A stretch of DNA of 64,000 bases from Lysinibacillus sphaericus (GTDB lineage: Bacteria > Bacillota > Bacilli > Bacillales_A > Planococcaceae), in the NCBI RefSeq assembly GCF_006864135.1, contig NZ_SADV01000021.1:16499-80498 (forward strand), in the 5' to 3' direction. A program made the translations under genes and the position numbers. Position 1 is the stretch's first letter. Each line of letters opens with the position of its first letter. Below the pieces are notes generated by a model that was not told where the DNA came from, ran no database searches, and saw only the letters and a list, made by a program, of their open reading frames with translations. Positions 1-8,810 of the stretch are shown in pieces.

Positions 1-24
1 GGAAATTTTTATGTGTATTCCTTA

Positions 25-195
25 TTATTTATTACGTTTTGAGGAAGTATTTTCATTGTGTTGTTTTTCATTTGTATTGTTCATTTGTTCATTAGTTAGA
101 TCATTTTCTTCACGGACATCTAAATCGTCAGGGCTTAAATCTGCTCCAAATTCTACTAGGTCCTTTTCACTTTTATTGCGCTTTTCTTTTGTCAA
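25..195 (-). CDS. small hydrophilic hypothetical protein, TTG start
   Basis: A 56-codon acidic, Asn/Glu/Lys-rich protein without membrane segment or Cys. The start is chosen as TTG at 195 because a near-perfect Shine-Dalgarno sequence (GGAGGTG) lies five bases upstream; an upstream in-frame ATG at 225 lies before that site and has no ribosome site of its own. The composition resembles the short disordered proteins common in sporulating Bacilli, but I do not recognise a family. It is the first gene in the window and is transcribed away from the tetR-type gene beside it. Confidence 0.55.
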   Translation of the reverse strand: MTKEKRNKSEKDLVEFGADLSPDDLDVREENDLTNEQMNNTNEKQHNENTSSKRNK

Positions 196-314
196 AGTTA
201 TCACCTCCGATATTAAATTACCCATTTTGGCGTAAATTATACTTGTAAGAATATATGCTAAATGCTATTTCCTCGGTAATAAGCTATTCAAGTATCATTT
301 TATTGCACTTTTCA

Positions 315-905
315 TTATCTTGTTAAATCGTTTGATAAACATGCAATCAATTTTTTTATAGTCTTTAAAAAAGTTTGTTCACCAATTTCTTCTCGATGTA
401 AAGGTAGCAACATGATTATTCGAAAAAGGCCAATTAGAATTTCAGGATCTTCTTCAGTAACTCCTTTCCCCTGTAAAAATTTCACAAAGTCTAAAGAACT
501 TTCTACATCTTCTTTGGCATGATCTTCGATAAGATCTTTCGGGAGTCTCTTAATTATTTTCTCGTACTCCCCTCTTTGATAAAGATTTTGTAAAAATGCA
601 TTTTCCTCTATTGCTTTAAAAGAAATTTCAAAAAATCTAATTAATAGTTCTTTTGGTGGTAAGGATTCATTCATTACCTCAACAATGATTTTATTTTTTA
701 TTTCTTCTTCTCTTCGTAACACAGCATAAAATAATTCTTCTTTTGAAGGGTAATAAGAATAAAAAGAACCTTTTGCAATCCCACATGCATTTACTATGTC
801 ATCAATACTTGTTTTTGAAAAACCATACTGAATAAATAACTCTTTACTCTGGTTGAGAAGTGTTTCATGTATTTGTTTCCTCTGTTCAGTTGAAATTCTT
901 GCCAT
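315..905 (-). CDS. TetR/AcrR family transcriptional regulator
   Basis: A 196-residue one-component repressor. Residues about 10-57 form the TetR helix-turn-helix domain, with the typical run FIQYGFSKTSIDDIV followed by GIAKGSFYSYYPSKEELF. The remaining ~140 residues are a variable ligand-binding domain, so the inducer cannot be told. The gene is divergent from the serine hydrolase gene starting at 1026. An inverted repeat (TGACTA-N12-TAGTCA) lies between them, directly upstream of this start, and is the likely autoregulatory operator. The family assignment is firm; the target is inferred from position only. Confidence 0.9.
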   Translation of the reverse strand: MARISTEQRKQIHETLLNQSKELFIQYGFSKTSIDDIVNACGIAKGSFYSYYPSKEELFYAVLRREEEIKNKIIVEVMNESLPPKELLIRFFEISFKAIEENAFLQNLYQRGEYEKIIKRLPKDLIEDHAKEDVESSLDFVKFLQGKGVTEEDPEILIGLFRIIMLLPLHREEIGEQTFLKTIKKLIACLSNDLTR

Positions 906-925
906 CGTTATGCCACCTCTTTATT

Positions 926-949
926 TGACTATTTGTTGATTTTTAGTCA
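926..949. promoter_or_regulatory. candidate TetR operator, inverted repeat
   Basis: TGACTA (926-931) and TAGTCA (944-949) form a six-base inverted repeat with a 12-base spacer in the 120-base gap between the divergent tetR-type gene and the hydrolase gene. TGACT/AGTCA arms are common in TetR-family sites. Assigning it to the adjacent regulator is inference. Confidence 0.4.
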
Positions 950-1025
950 TATATCTGTTAATTTAATTTTATTCAATTTATTCTTTTTTGTAAAGAGATG
1001 GCTTATTCAGAAGGAGACAAGCAAT

Positions 1026-2235
1026 ATGAGAAAAAGAAGTAATATTCCAATTCATGGTTTTGTTGCACCCGGTTTTGAATTAGTGAAGGAAGAATTTATT
1101 AAAAATTTTACCAACAGAGGAGAAGTTGGAGCAGCGTTTGCTGTATATATAAATAACGAGCCCGTTGTTGATTTATGGGGAGGATATCGAGATCGCAAAA
1201 CTTGTGCTATATGGGAGCAAAACACATTAGTTCAAGTATTTTCAGCTACAAAAGGATTTGCTGCATTAGCTTTAAGTCTAGCGCATTCAAGAGGTTATAT
1301 TGATTATGAAGAGACAGTTTGTACATATTGGCCCGAATTCGCTCAGAATGGCAAAGAGAAAATTACAGTTAGGCAGCTCCTGGCACATCAAGCTGGTTTG
1401 TCAGCTCTAGATAGATTAAAAATTGATAATTTAGAAGACCTAGATACTTCACGGTTATCACAGTCCCTTGCTGCAAGTAAACCCGATTGGGAAGTTGGAA
1501 AATTTCATGGGTATCATGCATGGACAATTGGAACATTAATTGCAGAGCTCATTAAAAGAACTGACCCAAAACATCGTACCCTAAAAGAATTTTTCAAAGA
1601 AGAAATAGCTGAACCGCTAAATGCAGAATTTTATATAGGATTACCTGCAGAAGTTCCAAAGAACAGGATTACAACGATTGAAGGCATAAATCACCCTATT
1701 CAGTTACTTAAGGGCATGACCAAATTACCGCCAAAAATGTTACTTGGTTTTTTAAATTCCAAGTCAATTGTAGCTCGGAGTTTAGTTGATCCTAAAAAAT
1801 TTGTTGCAAATGATAATTTTAATCATCGTCCTATTCTATCTATTGAATTTCCTTCAGGTAACGGTTGGACAAGTAAGAGGGATGGCAAAAATTTATGGTG
1901 CATTTGCAAGCCGTGCGAAGATACTCGGAATAAGCTCTTTAACAATGAATGAATTAAGTATGGGCGCCACACCTCCAAATGCAGGCTATTACGACCATGT
2001 AAATTGTATAGACATAGCATACTCTTTAGGATTTTGGAAACACTTCCCTAAAATGCAATTCGGTCGAAGTGAAAGCTCTTTTGGACATCCTGGAGCTGGA
2101 GGTTCATTCTGCTTTGCTGATCCGGACGAGGGATTAGGATATGCCTATGCTATGAATAAACATGGATTTGGCATGGCTAATGAACCAAGAGAACTTGCTC
2201 TAAGGAATGCGTTGTATAGTTGTCTTTCAAGATAA
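1026..2235 (+). pseudogene. serine hydrolase (beta-lactamase/EstB-like), frameshifted
   Basis: Class C beta-lactamase-like esterase/carboxypeptidase family. The start at 1026 follows GAAGGAGAC; an upstream in-frame ATG at 933 has no ribosome site. The catalytic SxxK motif (SATK, Ser73-Lys76) and the second motif with Tyr163 (GYHAW) are present in the first frame. That frame is normal to about codon 280 (EFPSGNG), then runs out of register to a stop at 1950-1952. The correct continuation (GQVRGMAKIYGAFAS, later ATPPNAGYYDH and FGHPGAGGS) is in the next frame and ends at 2235. One extra T in GGTTGG at 1863-1868 explains it. The restored protein would be about 402 residues, normal for the family. 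It is either a real single-base lesion or a sequencing error. Confidence 0.8.
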
Positions 2236-2300
2236 TTAGATGTCATTTCACAATAATTTATTTTAAAATATGACTATAAAATAAAAGGAGAACAAACTTT

Positions 2301-2705
2301 ATGGCTGAAAAATATGTGCACCACATTTGCATACAAACGAATACATATGATGAATCTTTAACTTTTTACAGCGAAGTATTAGGATTTGAAGTAGCGCAGG
2401 AGTCACCAAATTTCCACGATAGACATTTTAACACTTGGTTAAAACTTGGAGGATTTTATATTGAACTTCAAACAGGAAAGTATAATGAAGAACTTGATAC
2501 ATGCAATTCAAATGCTCTAGGCATTGTACATTTCTGTTTATGGGTTGACAATCTTAGTCAAGAAGTAGAACGGTTGAAGGATATGAATGTTCATTTTATT
2601 CGTAAAAATGATGAAATTATTTATAAGGTTGAAAATGGCCAGCTTTGTAAGTTAAAAGCACCTGAAGGAACTATTATAGAGCTTCGTGATAATACAGGAA
2701 TATAA
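2301..2705 (+). CDS. VOC (glyoxalase/dioxygenase) family protein
   Basis: A 134-residue vicinal-oxygen-chelate domain protein. The N-terminal VHHICIQT strand carries a likely metal-ligand His, the second half has GIVHFCLWV, and APEGTIIELRD near the C-terminus carries the expected Glu ligand. This is the pattern of a bleomycin-resistance or glyoxalase-I-like fold. Substrate is unknown. AAAAGGAG lies upstream of the ATG. It follows the broken hydrolase by 65 bases on the same strand and may belong to the same transcription unit under the TetR regulator. Confidence 0.85.
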   Translation: MAEKYVHHICIQTNTYDESLTFYSEVLGFEVAQESPNFHDRHFNTWLKLGGFYIELQTGKYNEELDTCNSNALGIVHFCLWVDNLSQEVERLKDMNVHFIRKNDEIIYKVENGQLCKLKAPEGTIIELRDNTGI

Positions 2706-2752
2706 AGTGTTTAGGGGGACTTTCTTCATCTCGCTTCGCTTTTAGAAATAAG

Positions 2753-2790
2753 CCAGGACTCATTATATAAAGAGTCCTGGTCATTTGTTT
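2753..2790 (+). terminator. rho-independent terminator after the VOC gene
   Basis: Perfect nine-base stem CCAGGACTC / GAGTCCTGG with a ten-base loop, followed by TCATTTGTTT. Confidence 0.75.
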
Positions 2791-2912
2791 AGATGGCTTA
2801 ACCTATTCTAAGTTTTTCACTGCTTATAATCCTCTCAATTTTTGTCCAAGCTATAAACAAAACCCCTTTACTCCACAAGATTGCACAGAATTTCTAAAAG
2901 TAGGGATCAAAA

Positions 2913-4070
2913 ATGAAGAAAAAATTTATGTTAATAGTAAGTTTAACAGCTGTACTATTACTCGCCGGATGTTGGGATGTTAAAGAACCACAAAGAATGT
3001 ACTATATTGATGGAATTGGTATCGATTATAAAGATGGTCAATATGAAATATATATGCAAATCATAAATTTTGCGAATGTAGCTAAATCTGAAGGACCTAC
3101 TCCTCAAGCAGCACCATCAGAAATTGGATTTGCGAAAGGTAAAACGATGGAAGAAGCCTTTTTTAAATTATATCGCTCCATCGATCAAAAAGTTTTCTGG
3201 GGACATATGACTTTTATTCTTTTCTCTGAGAATGCCTTAAAAGACGAGAACTCAATTCCTGTTATTGACAGTTTTTTAAGGCATCGGGAAACTAGATACC
3301 AAATATTGACATACGTTACAAAGGACCCAATTAAAGATATTCTTTTAATCACACCAATATTAAATAAATCCCTAACCGCTTCAAAACTAAGCAATCCATT
3401 GCATACAAAAGAGCTACAAACATATGTAGAGCCTGTTGATTTACGAAAATTAATTATCAGCTTAAATGAACCGAGTCATGAAGTGAATTTGCCACTTGTA
3501 ACAATTAATAAAAACTGGGAAACGACTAATAAACCAACAGAGGAAACTGCTTTATCTGGTTTCGGAGTAGTTTCAAAGGATGGATTTAAAGGCTATATAA
3601 ATGATGGGAATGCAAGAGGTATCCAATGGATGTTCCATAAAAAAACTCGAGGAGACGTAACCATTAAATTAAACAATAAAGAAAAAGAATTTTTAACAGT
3701 TGATTTAGAAAAATTAAGCACAAAAATTAAACCAATTGTAAAAAACAATGAAGTAACATTTGAAGCGGAAATAAAATTAAATGCAATCATTAATGGTTTC
3801 CAAGGAAAAGTAAACACCGACCAAATAAGAGAAGGTATTATTAAGGAAGTAAAAAAAGATATTAAAAAATCTTATGAAGCAGGTATAGAATTAGATGTTG
3901 ATGTTTTCCGCTTATCGGAGCACCTATATCGAAAAAACGTAAAAGCATGGAAAAAAATACAGAAAGATGGCAAAATTCCATTGACAGCAGATTCACTTAG
4001 TAAAGTAAATGTTATCGTAAATAAAGTTAATCCTGGTCGAAAAACATTTGCTGAAACAATTAATGAATAG
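2913..4070 (+). CDS. Ger(x)C family spore germination lipoprotein
   Basis: A 385-residue GerAC/GerBC-type protein. It begins with a lipoprotein signal peptide (positively charged start, hydrophobic core, lipobox LLAGC with Cys20), followed by the family's hallmark WDVKEPQRMYYIDGIGIDY. The C-terminal third matches the Ger(x)C conserved domain (KKDIKKSYEAGIELDVDVF, FRLSEHLYRKN). In germinant receptors the C subunit is anchored outside the spore inner membrane and works with A (GerAA) and B (GerAB) subunits. No A or B gene is next to it, so it is an orphan C subunit. The ribosome site (AAGTAGGGA) is moderate. The family call is confident; function without partners is uncertain. Confidence 0.9.
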   Translation: MKKKFMLIVSLTAVLLLAGCWDVKEPQRMYYIDGIGIDYKDGQYEIYMQIINFANVAKSEGPTPQAAPSEIGFAKGKTMEEAFFKLYRSIDQKVFWGHMTFILFSENALKDENSIPVIDSFLRHRETRYQILTYVTKDPIKDILLITPILNKSLTASKLSNPLHTKELQTYVEPVDLRKLIISLNEPSHEVNLPLVTINKNWETTNKPTEETALSGFGVVSKDGFKGYINDGNARGIQWMFHKKTRGDVTIKLNNKEKEFLTVDLEKLSTKIKPIVKNNEVTFEAEIKLNAIINGFQGKVNTDQIREGIIKEVKKDIKKSYEAGIELDVDVFRLSEHLYRKNVKAWKKIQKDGKIPLTADSLSKVNVIVNKVNPGRKTFAETINE

Positions 4071-4114
4071 CTATATCATTGCGTCCGGAATCGGCCGGAA
4101 GCTTAAGACCAACA

Positions 4115-4282
4115 AGCGAAAGCGTAGCGTCAGCAGCAAATATAAAGTGCCAAAGGTTTTGGCCTATTTCAACTGACGTTTGGACATCCGCTGAAAAGTA
4201 ACGTAAAATCGCCTTCATCCTCTCCCACCTGTAAGTTGGGAGAGGAATGTAGCTGATGCTTTGCTTTCAAAAACATTTGCTG
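4115..4282. repeat. degenerate fold-back fragment of the dispersed repeat family
   Basis: 4115-4140 (AGCGAAAGCGTAGCGTCAGC...) and 4248-4282 (GTAGCTGATGCTTTGC... AAAACATTTG) match segments of the repeat copies near 6.1 and 33.1 kb but lie in opposite orientations to one another. Between them a perfect nine-base stem, CCTCTCCCA / TGGGAGAGG at 4219-4245, could fold. There is no coding potential. Read as an eroded, rearranged copy. Confidence 0.45.
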
Positions 4283-4487
4283 AGAGAAGTTAAAACTCAT
4301 TTGTGTCATCTATTCAACGATATATTCAATTCACTGAAATAAAGTCTCATTTGAACTGTGATTTTTCATTCTATGTGGTATAATGCTGTTGATGGCTAAG
4401 CCATTAAAAGGGCAAGACCAATTCTGAGCTGTAGTAATGTCAAACGCTACAGCTTTTAATATTATTATTTTAGAAAATATCGGGGTG

Positions 4488-4736
4488 CTAATCGGACGAC
4501 GCACCACTATCACTGCAACTAGATGTATCACTATAACTAGACACACTGTCCGAGCAATTGTCTGTATTTGAATCTTCAATGGATACGAATGAATTTGTTG
4601 AACTATAATCTATATGACTACTTGCATGGTTGGAATGACTTCCTATTGAACGATTATGATTAGAGAATTCCTTTTTTATTAAGCTAATCACACCTACCAA
4701 AATAATGAATCCGATAAATACAATAAAGAAACCCAT
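4488..4736 (-). CDS. small membrane protein with Ser/Asp-rich tail
   Basis: 82 residues. Residues 2-20 are a single hydrophobic segment (FFIVFIGFIILVGVISLI), followed by KKEF and then a long tail dominated by Ser, Asp, Asn and His, ending SDSGASSD. A strong GGGGGAGAG ribosome site precedes the ATG. An overlapping ORF in another frame (4331-4579) has no ribosome site and is a shadow. The topology suggests an N-anchored protein with a disordered polar domain. No family is recognised. Confidence 0.55.
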   Translation of the reverse strand: MGFFIVFIGFIILVGVISLIKKEFSNHNRSIGSHSNHASSHIDYSSTNSFVSIEDSNTDNCSDSVSSYSDTSSCSDSGASSD

Positions 4737-4822
4737 TCTTCTCTCCCCCTTTCAAATACTATTTCAATTCAAGCGACAAATAAAGTAGAGGATGCTACTT
4801 ACTTTCCTGATGGCGAACGTCC

Positions 4823-5530
4823 TTACAATTCGTTCACTACAACATTGAACCCTAACGTTTCAGCTTCTTGACGGTCAAAGCCTTCATCTAAATGCATACA
4901 CCAATATTTTGAACGTACATCAGGTCTCACTAACTCACTCAATTTTCGTAAGGACAAGTGCACATTGCCCCCATAATCAGCTTTACAAGTATCAACATAA
5001 ACATAATCGTATGCCATTGGTTTTAGTAAAGATGATTTTAGGCTATTTGTATCTCCAGTATAATAGATAAGTTTGTCATCTATAGATAATTCAATTGAAT
5101 AAGAAGGTATTTCTTTAACATGACTAGATTTTTCGAAAAGCACTTTACAGAAATGAAGTGAGTACGGTGTATCCGATTGACATTTTTTTATTAAACATTG
5201 CACGCCTGGAATAATGCCATTAATGGCCAACAATTCTTCAATTTTTACATCATAAACGGAATAAACAGATACATTAGATTTTGCCATTTCGCCATGACAA
5301 TAATAGCTATAAAAAATAAAATCAGCAAGGCTTCCTACATGGTCCGCATGAGTATGAGTGATTAATACATAGATGTGCTCAATACCTTCCAGTAAATTAT
5401 GTTCCTTAATGCGATGAAAAATATTGCTACCACAATCAATTAACAACATTTGATTTCCTATTTTATAATAAGCTGATGTATTGCCTAATTTCGTATTAAA
5501 TGCACTACCCGAGCCGATAAATTTCAACAT
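4823..5530 (-). CDS. MBL-fold metallo-hydrolase
   Basis: 235-residue metallo-beta-lactamase fold hydrolase. The metal motif THTHADH is at residues 58-64 (His59, His61, Asp63, His64). A later strand IYYTGDTNSL supplies the expected Asp ligand, and YWCMHLDEGF near the C-terminus supplies a further His. The short insert-free layout and N-terminal MLKFIGSGSAFNTKLGNTSA resemble RNase Z/PhnP-like and phosphodiesterase branches rather than beta-lactamases. The substrate cannot be told. It is monocistronic, with the next gene over 900 bases away. Confidence 0.85.
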   Translation of the reverse strand: MLKFIGSGSAFNTKLGNTSAYYKIGNQMLLIDCGSNIFHRIKEHNLLEGIEHIYVLITHTHADHVGSLADFIFYSYYCHGEMAKSNVSVYSVYDVKIEELLAINGIIPGVQCLIKKCQSDTPYSLHFCKVLFEKSSHVKEIPSYSIELSIDDKLIYYTGDTNSLKSSLLKPMAYDYVYVDTCKADYGGNVHLSLRKLSELVRPDVRSKYWCMHLDEGFDRQEAETLGFNVVVNEL

Positions 5531-5983
5531 AAAATAGCCTCTCTTCCATATTTACTTTATTTCACAATTAAAGGATAGGTTCTCAATGCTACCCCTTTTC
5601 CGTCTAAGAACTCTCTACTTTTGGTATTCTCCTAATGCTTTCTTTGTTAGTTGAGTCCTCTCAATAATTTTTACCACTGTTAATTAGATCAGATCGGAGG
5701 ATATTTCATACCTTCTTCCATCGTCTAATACAATTAAATCAATCTCTTTAGTTTTGCGTGATAAAAATATTCGTATACATAGACGGTTCATTTTTAAATG
5801 TCACTGTCTATATCATATCTTCTATATTTATAATTTTTGTTTACTTCTTCAGTTTTAATATTACTTTGATCTACACCTTGAGCAGCCTGATTTTTCAAAA
5901 ACAAATAAAATCAATATGTATTTTCCTTCCTACGCCCCATTCTTTTTCCGAATGTTTTTATTAGGAAAATTTATATATTTATC
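5531..5983. other. intergenic stretch without a convincing gene
   Basis: AT-rich. A 35-codon minus-strand ORF (5684-5791) reads KEIDLIVLDDGRRYEISSDL near its end, which looks like the tail of a real protein. It has no ribosome site, so I treat it as a possible gene fragment only. The plus-strand ORF at 5758-5964 lacks a ribosome site and looks random. Confidence 0.3.
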
Positions 5984-5993
5984 CCTTTCGAAT

Positions 5994-6430
5994 GGATCAT
6001 CACCAAAACGTGTGGTTGATTTCCGTTCCGACTGGGCGCTTTGTAGTTGTCGCTATGCTTTCGCTACAGAAAACATTTGCCGCTGACGCTTCGCTTTCTC
6101 GCAGAGCAGAGCTTCCTGGGGGCGTCCGATGAGCCGCTTTTGGTGTTGCTGTCGCTACGCTTTCGCACAGTCAAAACATTTGTAGCTGACGCTTCGCTTT
6201 CGCTACAGAAAACATTTGGTGCTGCCGCTACGTTCACACTACGCTTTCGCACAGAAAACATCCGCTACGCTGCAGGGTCTCGGGCCAACACGATGTTGGT
6301 CACGAAGGCGTTATCACAGGATGTGATGCTTTTAGCCTTCGTTCCTCTATCGCTGATCCCCGAGGAGTCGCCCAGTCTCCATTACATATAGAAGTTTTAA
6401 CAAAAGTCATTCGCAACTTTTGGTGATGAA
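5994..6430. mobile_element. MITE-like non-coding element, copy A
   Basis: Left end GGATCATCACCAAAACGTG (5994-6012) and right end ending TTTTGGTGATGAACC (to 6432) are inverted repeats; TCATCACCAAAA is shared exactly. CCTTTCGAAT occurs immediately outside the left end (5984-5993) and again at the right junction (6431-6440), a 10-base direct repeat that looks like a target-site duplication. The interior begins GTTGATTTCCGTTCCGACTG and is highly similar, in reverse complement, to 32915-33292. ORFs inside are repeat translations, not genes. The GG...CC ends and 8-10 base duplication resemble elements mobilised by ISL3-type transposases; that assignment is inference. Confidence 0.7.
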
Positions 6431-6492
6431 CCTTTCGAATTATTCATTTAATAATATTGGAATAAAAACAAAAAAATGAAGGGATTGGTGTT

Positions 6493-7146
6493 ATGAAAGC
6501 TATTATTTTTGACTTCGATGGAACTTTAGCAAACACATTACCAATTTGTTATTACGCCTTTCAGAATGTCTTCAAAGAATTTGACAATAAAGACCTTTCT
6601 TCTGAAGAAATAAAAGCAATGTTCGGTCCTTCAGAAACAGGAATTATTAGAGAAAATCTAATTAATTCAAATAAAGAGCAAGCTATTGAATTGTATTATC
6701 AAAAGTATTTAGAGAACCATTCTTACTTGGTTAACCATAATGTAGAAATTGATAACATGATCAAACATTTAAAAGACTATGGTATTAAATTAGGCATTGT
6801 TACCGGAAAAGCAAGAAGAAGTTTAGACATTTCATTAAAAGCTCTTCAAATGGATCACCTTTTTGATGTCATAGTAACTGGCGATGATGTTATTCAGCCA
6901 AAACCTCATCCAGAAGGAATAATCAAGGCTTTATCATTATTGAGTGTACGAAATAATGAGGCTATGTATGTTGGAGATAGTGATGCTGATATACAAGCAG
7001 GAATTGAAGCAAATGTATATACCGTAGGAGTTCAGTGGTTGCAGGATTATCAAACTTTTGAATTTAAAATAGAGCCTCATTGTTTTTTTAGCGGCGTTAA
7101 ACATTTTGTTGATTTTCTTAATATAGGTAGTCGTCATGAGTTATAA
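6493..7146 (+). CDS. HAD-superfamily phosphatase (phosphoglycolate phosphatase-like)
   Basis: 217 residues. Motif I is FDFDGTLANT with nucleophile Asp7 and acid/base Asp9. A helical cap domain follows (about 15-85). Motif II Thr is in LGIVTGKAR, motif III Lys in QPKPHPEG, and motif IV is YVGDSDADIQAG. The C1-cap layout places it with PGPase, PpaX and beta-PGM type HADs acting on small phosphorylated metabolites. The start follows GAAGGGATTG. It overlaps the following Nudix gene by 11 bases, so the two are probably translationally coupled house-cleaning enzymes. Confidence 0.9.
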   Translation: MKAIIFDFDGTLANTLPICYYAFQNVFKEFDNKDLSSEEIKAMFGPSETGIIRENLINSNKEQAIELYYQKYLENHSYLVNHNVEIDNMIKHLKDYGIKLGIVTGKARRSLDISLKALQMDHLFDVIVTGDDVIQPKPHPEGIIKALSLLSVRNNEAMYVGDSDADIQAGIEANVYTVGVQWLQDYQTFEFKIEPHCFFSGVKHFVDFLNIGSRHEL

Positions 7147-7753
7147 ATGGTTAGAATGGGCGAAGAAGATACAAGCAATATCCCAGGCAGGGTTAACTTT
7201 TTCAAAAGACGTTTACGATATTGAACGCTATGAAGAATTAAGAAATTTAAGTGCCCAGATAATGCTAGAATACACTGGATTAGAAATGCAAAAAATCAAG
7301 GATTTATTTACGAATGAAACGGGTTATCAAACACCCAAAATTGATGTTCGAGGAGCAGTATTTACTAACAATAAAATACTACTGGTAAGAGAAAAAATTG
7401 ATGATAGATGGTCTTTGCCAGGTGGTTTCTGCGATATAGGTTTGTCGCCTAGCGAAAACATTGTCAAAGAAATTAAAGAAGAAGCAGGATACGATGTAGT
7501 TCCTACGAAATTACTTGCTTTATTGGATATGAATAAGCACCCTCATCCACCTCAACCATATCATTATTATAAATTGTTTATTCAATGTGAGATTATTGGT
7601 GGGCAAGCAAGTAATGGTTTGGAAACAAAAGGAGTACACTTTTATCATGAAGATAATTTACCAAACCTTTCTTTAGGGAGAAATACAGAAAGTCAAATTA
7701 AAACGCTTTTCGAATTCTTAAGAAATCCTCATAAAGATACGATTTTTGATTAG
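7136..7753 (+). CDS. Nudix hydrolase with NUDIX_N_2-type N-terminal domain
   Basis: 205 residues. Residues 1-60 form the helical N-terminal extension (YKWLEWAKKIQAISQAGL, later YDIERYEELRNLSAQIM) found in a Bacillus subgroup of ADP-ribose/CDP-choline pyrophosphatases. The Nudix box lies at about 98-120: GGFCDIGLSPSENIVKEIKEEAGY. The EE pair that binds the metal is present, but the usual Arg is Lys and the box's first Glu is Leu, as is common in this subgroup. Substrate is likely a nucleoside diphosphate linked to another moiety. It overlaps the HAD gene upstream. Confidence 0.9.
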   Translation: MSYKWLEWAKKIQAISQAGLTFSKDVYDIERYEELRNLSAQIMLEYTGLEMQKIKDLFTNETGYQTPKIDVRGAVFTNNKILLVREKIDDRWSLPGGFCDIGLSPSENIVKEIKEEAGYDVVPTKLLALLDMNKHPHPPQPYHYYKLFIQCEIIGGQASNGLETKGVHFYHEDNLPNLSLGRNTESQIKTLFEFLRNPHKDTIFD

Positions 7754-7917
7754 TTTTTAAGTTATTGGAATCATTAGCCAAGAAAGATTGGATTTATCAA
7801 TCGATCGCTAATTCCCTACTAAAAGCCCAATTTCTTATTTTTAGGCTATTTTCGTAAAGATTGTTGCTATCCAATTAGCGGAGCAGATTAGTTGAATAAG
7901 CATTTATATGAGCCATT

Positions 7918-8010
7918 ACTTGCAAAAATCAAGGCATCGACAAGGAAAAGCAATTAGTTATCGCTGAAGGGATCTCCAAATTGCGCGACCTAATTGATAA
8001 AAATGAATGA
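7918..8010 (+). other. possible gene tail in the 7754-8048 gap
   Basis: About 30 codons ending in TGA at 8008-8010 read QGIDKEKQLVIAEGISKLRD then LIDKNE, an amphipathic helix typical of real protein C-termini. The frame is closed just upstream and lacks a start. The rest of 7754-8048 shows no gene. I read this as a relic of a lost gene at low confidence. Confidence 0.25.
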
Positions 8011-8048
8011 GTGAATCATAAGATACTTTTATTGAAAGGAAAATGATT

Positions 8049-8618
8049 ATGTTTTTCATAGCATATTTACCTATTTTTCTTTACTTATTATTAGAATTTT
8101 ATAGAAGTTCACCTGTTAAAGAAGAAAAACGAAATCGTGGTTCTAGTTTTTTTATCGGAGTTGTTTTAGCCTTGATGGTAACCATTCCGGAGATTATTTA
8201 TTTCTTTACAATAAATAAGATTAATTCATTGTTGTTTTTTGGTGTTATTGTCGGGCTAATTGGTGTATGGATCAGATTTTCTTCAATGAAAATCTTAGGG
8301 AGATTTTACAGTAGGAATGTCGGAATGCAGGGGGAACATAAGTTAATTCAAGACGGTCTATATAAATATATTCGCCATCCTGGTTATTTAGGGTCTTTTT
8401 TGACCTTTTTAGGATTTGCTATTTCTTCATCTTCGTTCATTGCCATTATCATAAATATCATTTTATTTTTCCTCGCGTATTCGTATCGTATAAAAATTGA
8501 AGAGAGAATTCTTGTTACACTATTTGGTGATCAATATAAACAATATCAGTCCAAGACTTGGCGAATTATCCCGTTTCTATACTTATATATCCTAACGAAT
8601 CTCTATATATCATTGTGA
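8049..8618 (+). CDS. isoprenylcysteine carboxyl methyltransferase-family membrane protein
   Basis: About 189 residues with four to five hydrophobic segments. The conserved catalytic core of the ICMT/phospholipid-methyltransferase family is visible: LIQDGLYKYIRHPGYLGSF, then a hydrophobic hairpin and YRIKIEERILVTLFGDQYKQY with the EE pair. These integral membrane enzymes transfer a methyl group from SAM to a lipid-like or thiol acceptor; the bacterial substrate is unknown. The ATG at 8049 is preferred over the ATG at 8043 because the GAAAGGA ribosome site at 8034-8040 is eight bases from the former and only two from the latter. Confidence 0.85.
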   Translation: MFFIAYLPIFLYLLLEFYRSSPVKEEKRNRGSSFFIGVVLALMVTIPEIIYFFTINKINSLLFFGVIVGLIGVWIRFSSMKILGRFYSRNVGMQGEHKLIQDGLYKYIRHPGYLGSFLTFLGFAISSSSFIAIIINIILFFLAYSYRIKIEERILVTLFGDQYKQYQSKTWRIIPFLYLYILTNLYISL

Positions 8619-8683
8619 AGAACTATACCTAAAGAAATGGGTGACTTTAGAGATTTTTTCTAATTCACGAAATAACAAAACAG

Positions 8684-8736
8684 AAAGGCAGAATTTATTC
8701 TACATGTTTTGTAGATTAAATCTGCCTTTTAGTTTT
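8684..8736. terminator. bidirectional terminator between convergent genes
   Basis: AAAGGCAGAATTTA pairs with TAAATCTGCCTTTT (one mismatch) around a loop of about 18 bases, followed by TTTAGTTTT. It sits between the convergent methyltransferase and YxeA-like genes. Confidence 0.75.
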
Positions 8737-8810
8737 CACAGCAACAATCTTTCGAAGTTAGCTTAAAGTAATAAATCGCGCCTATTTATTTATAGCGATT
8801 TGATTTGGAA

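Noticed and set aside
5758..5964. 68-codon hydrophobic plus-strand ORF
   Set aside because: No ribosome site and no alternative support; hydrophobicity is expected from the T-rich sequence.
6047..6391. 114-codon plus-strand ORF and its 65-codon antisense ORF inside copy A
   Set aside because: Both lie within the dispersed repeat, lack ribosome sites, and have near-identical counterparts in copy B; their amino-acid sequence follows from the repeat.
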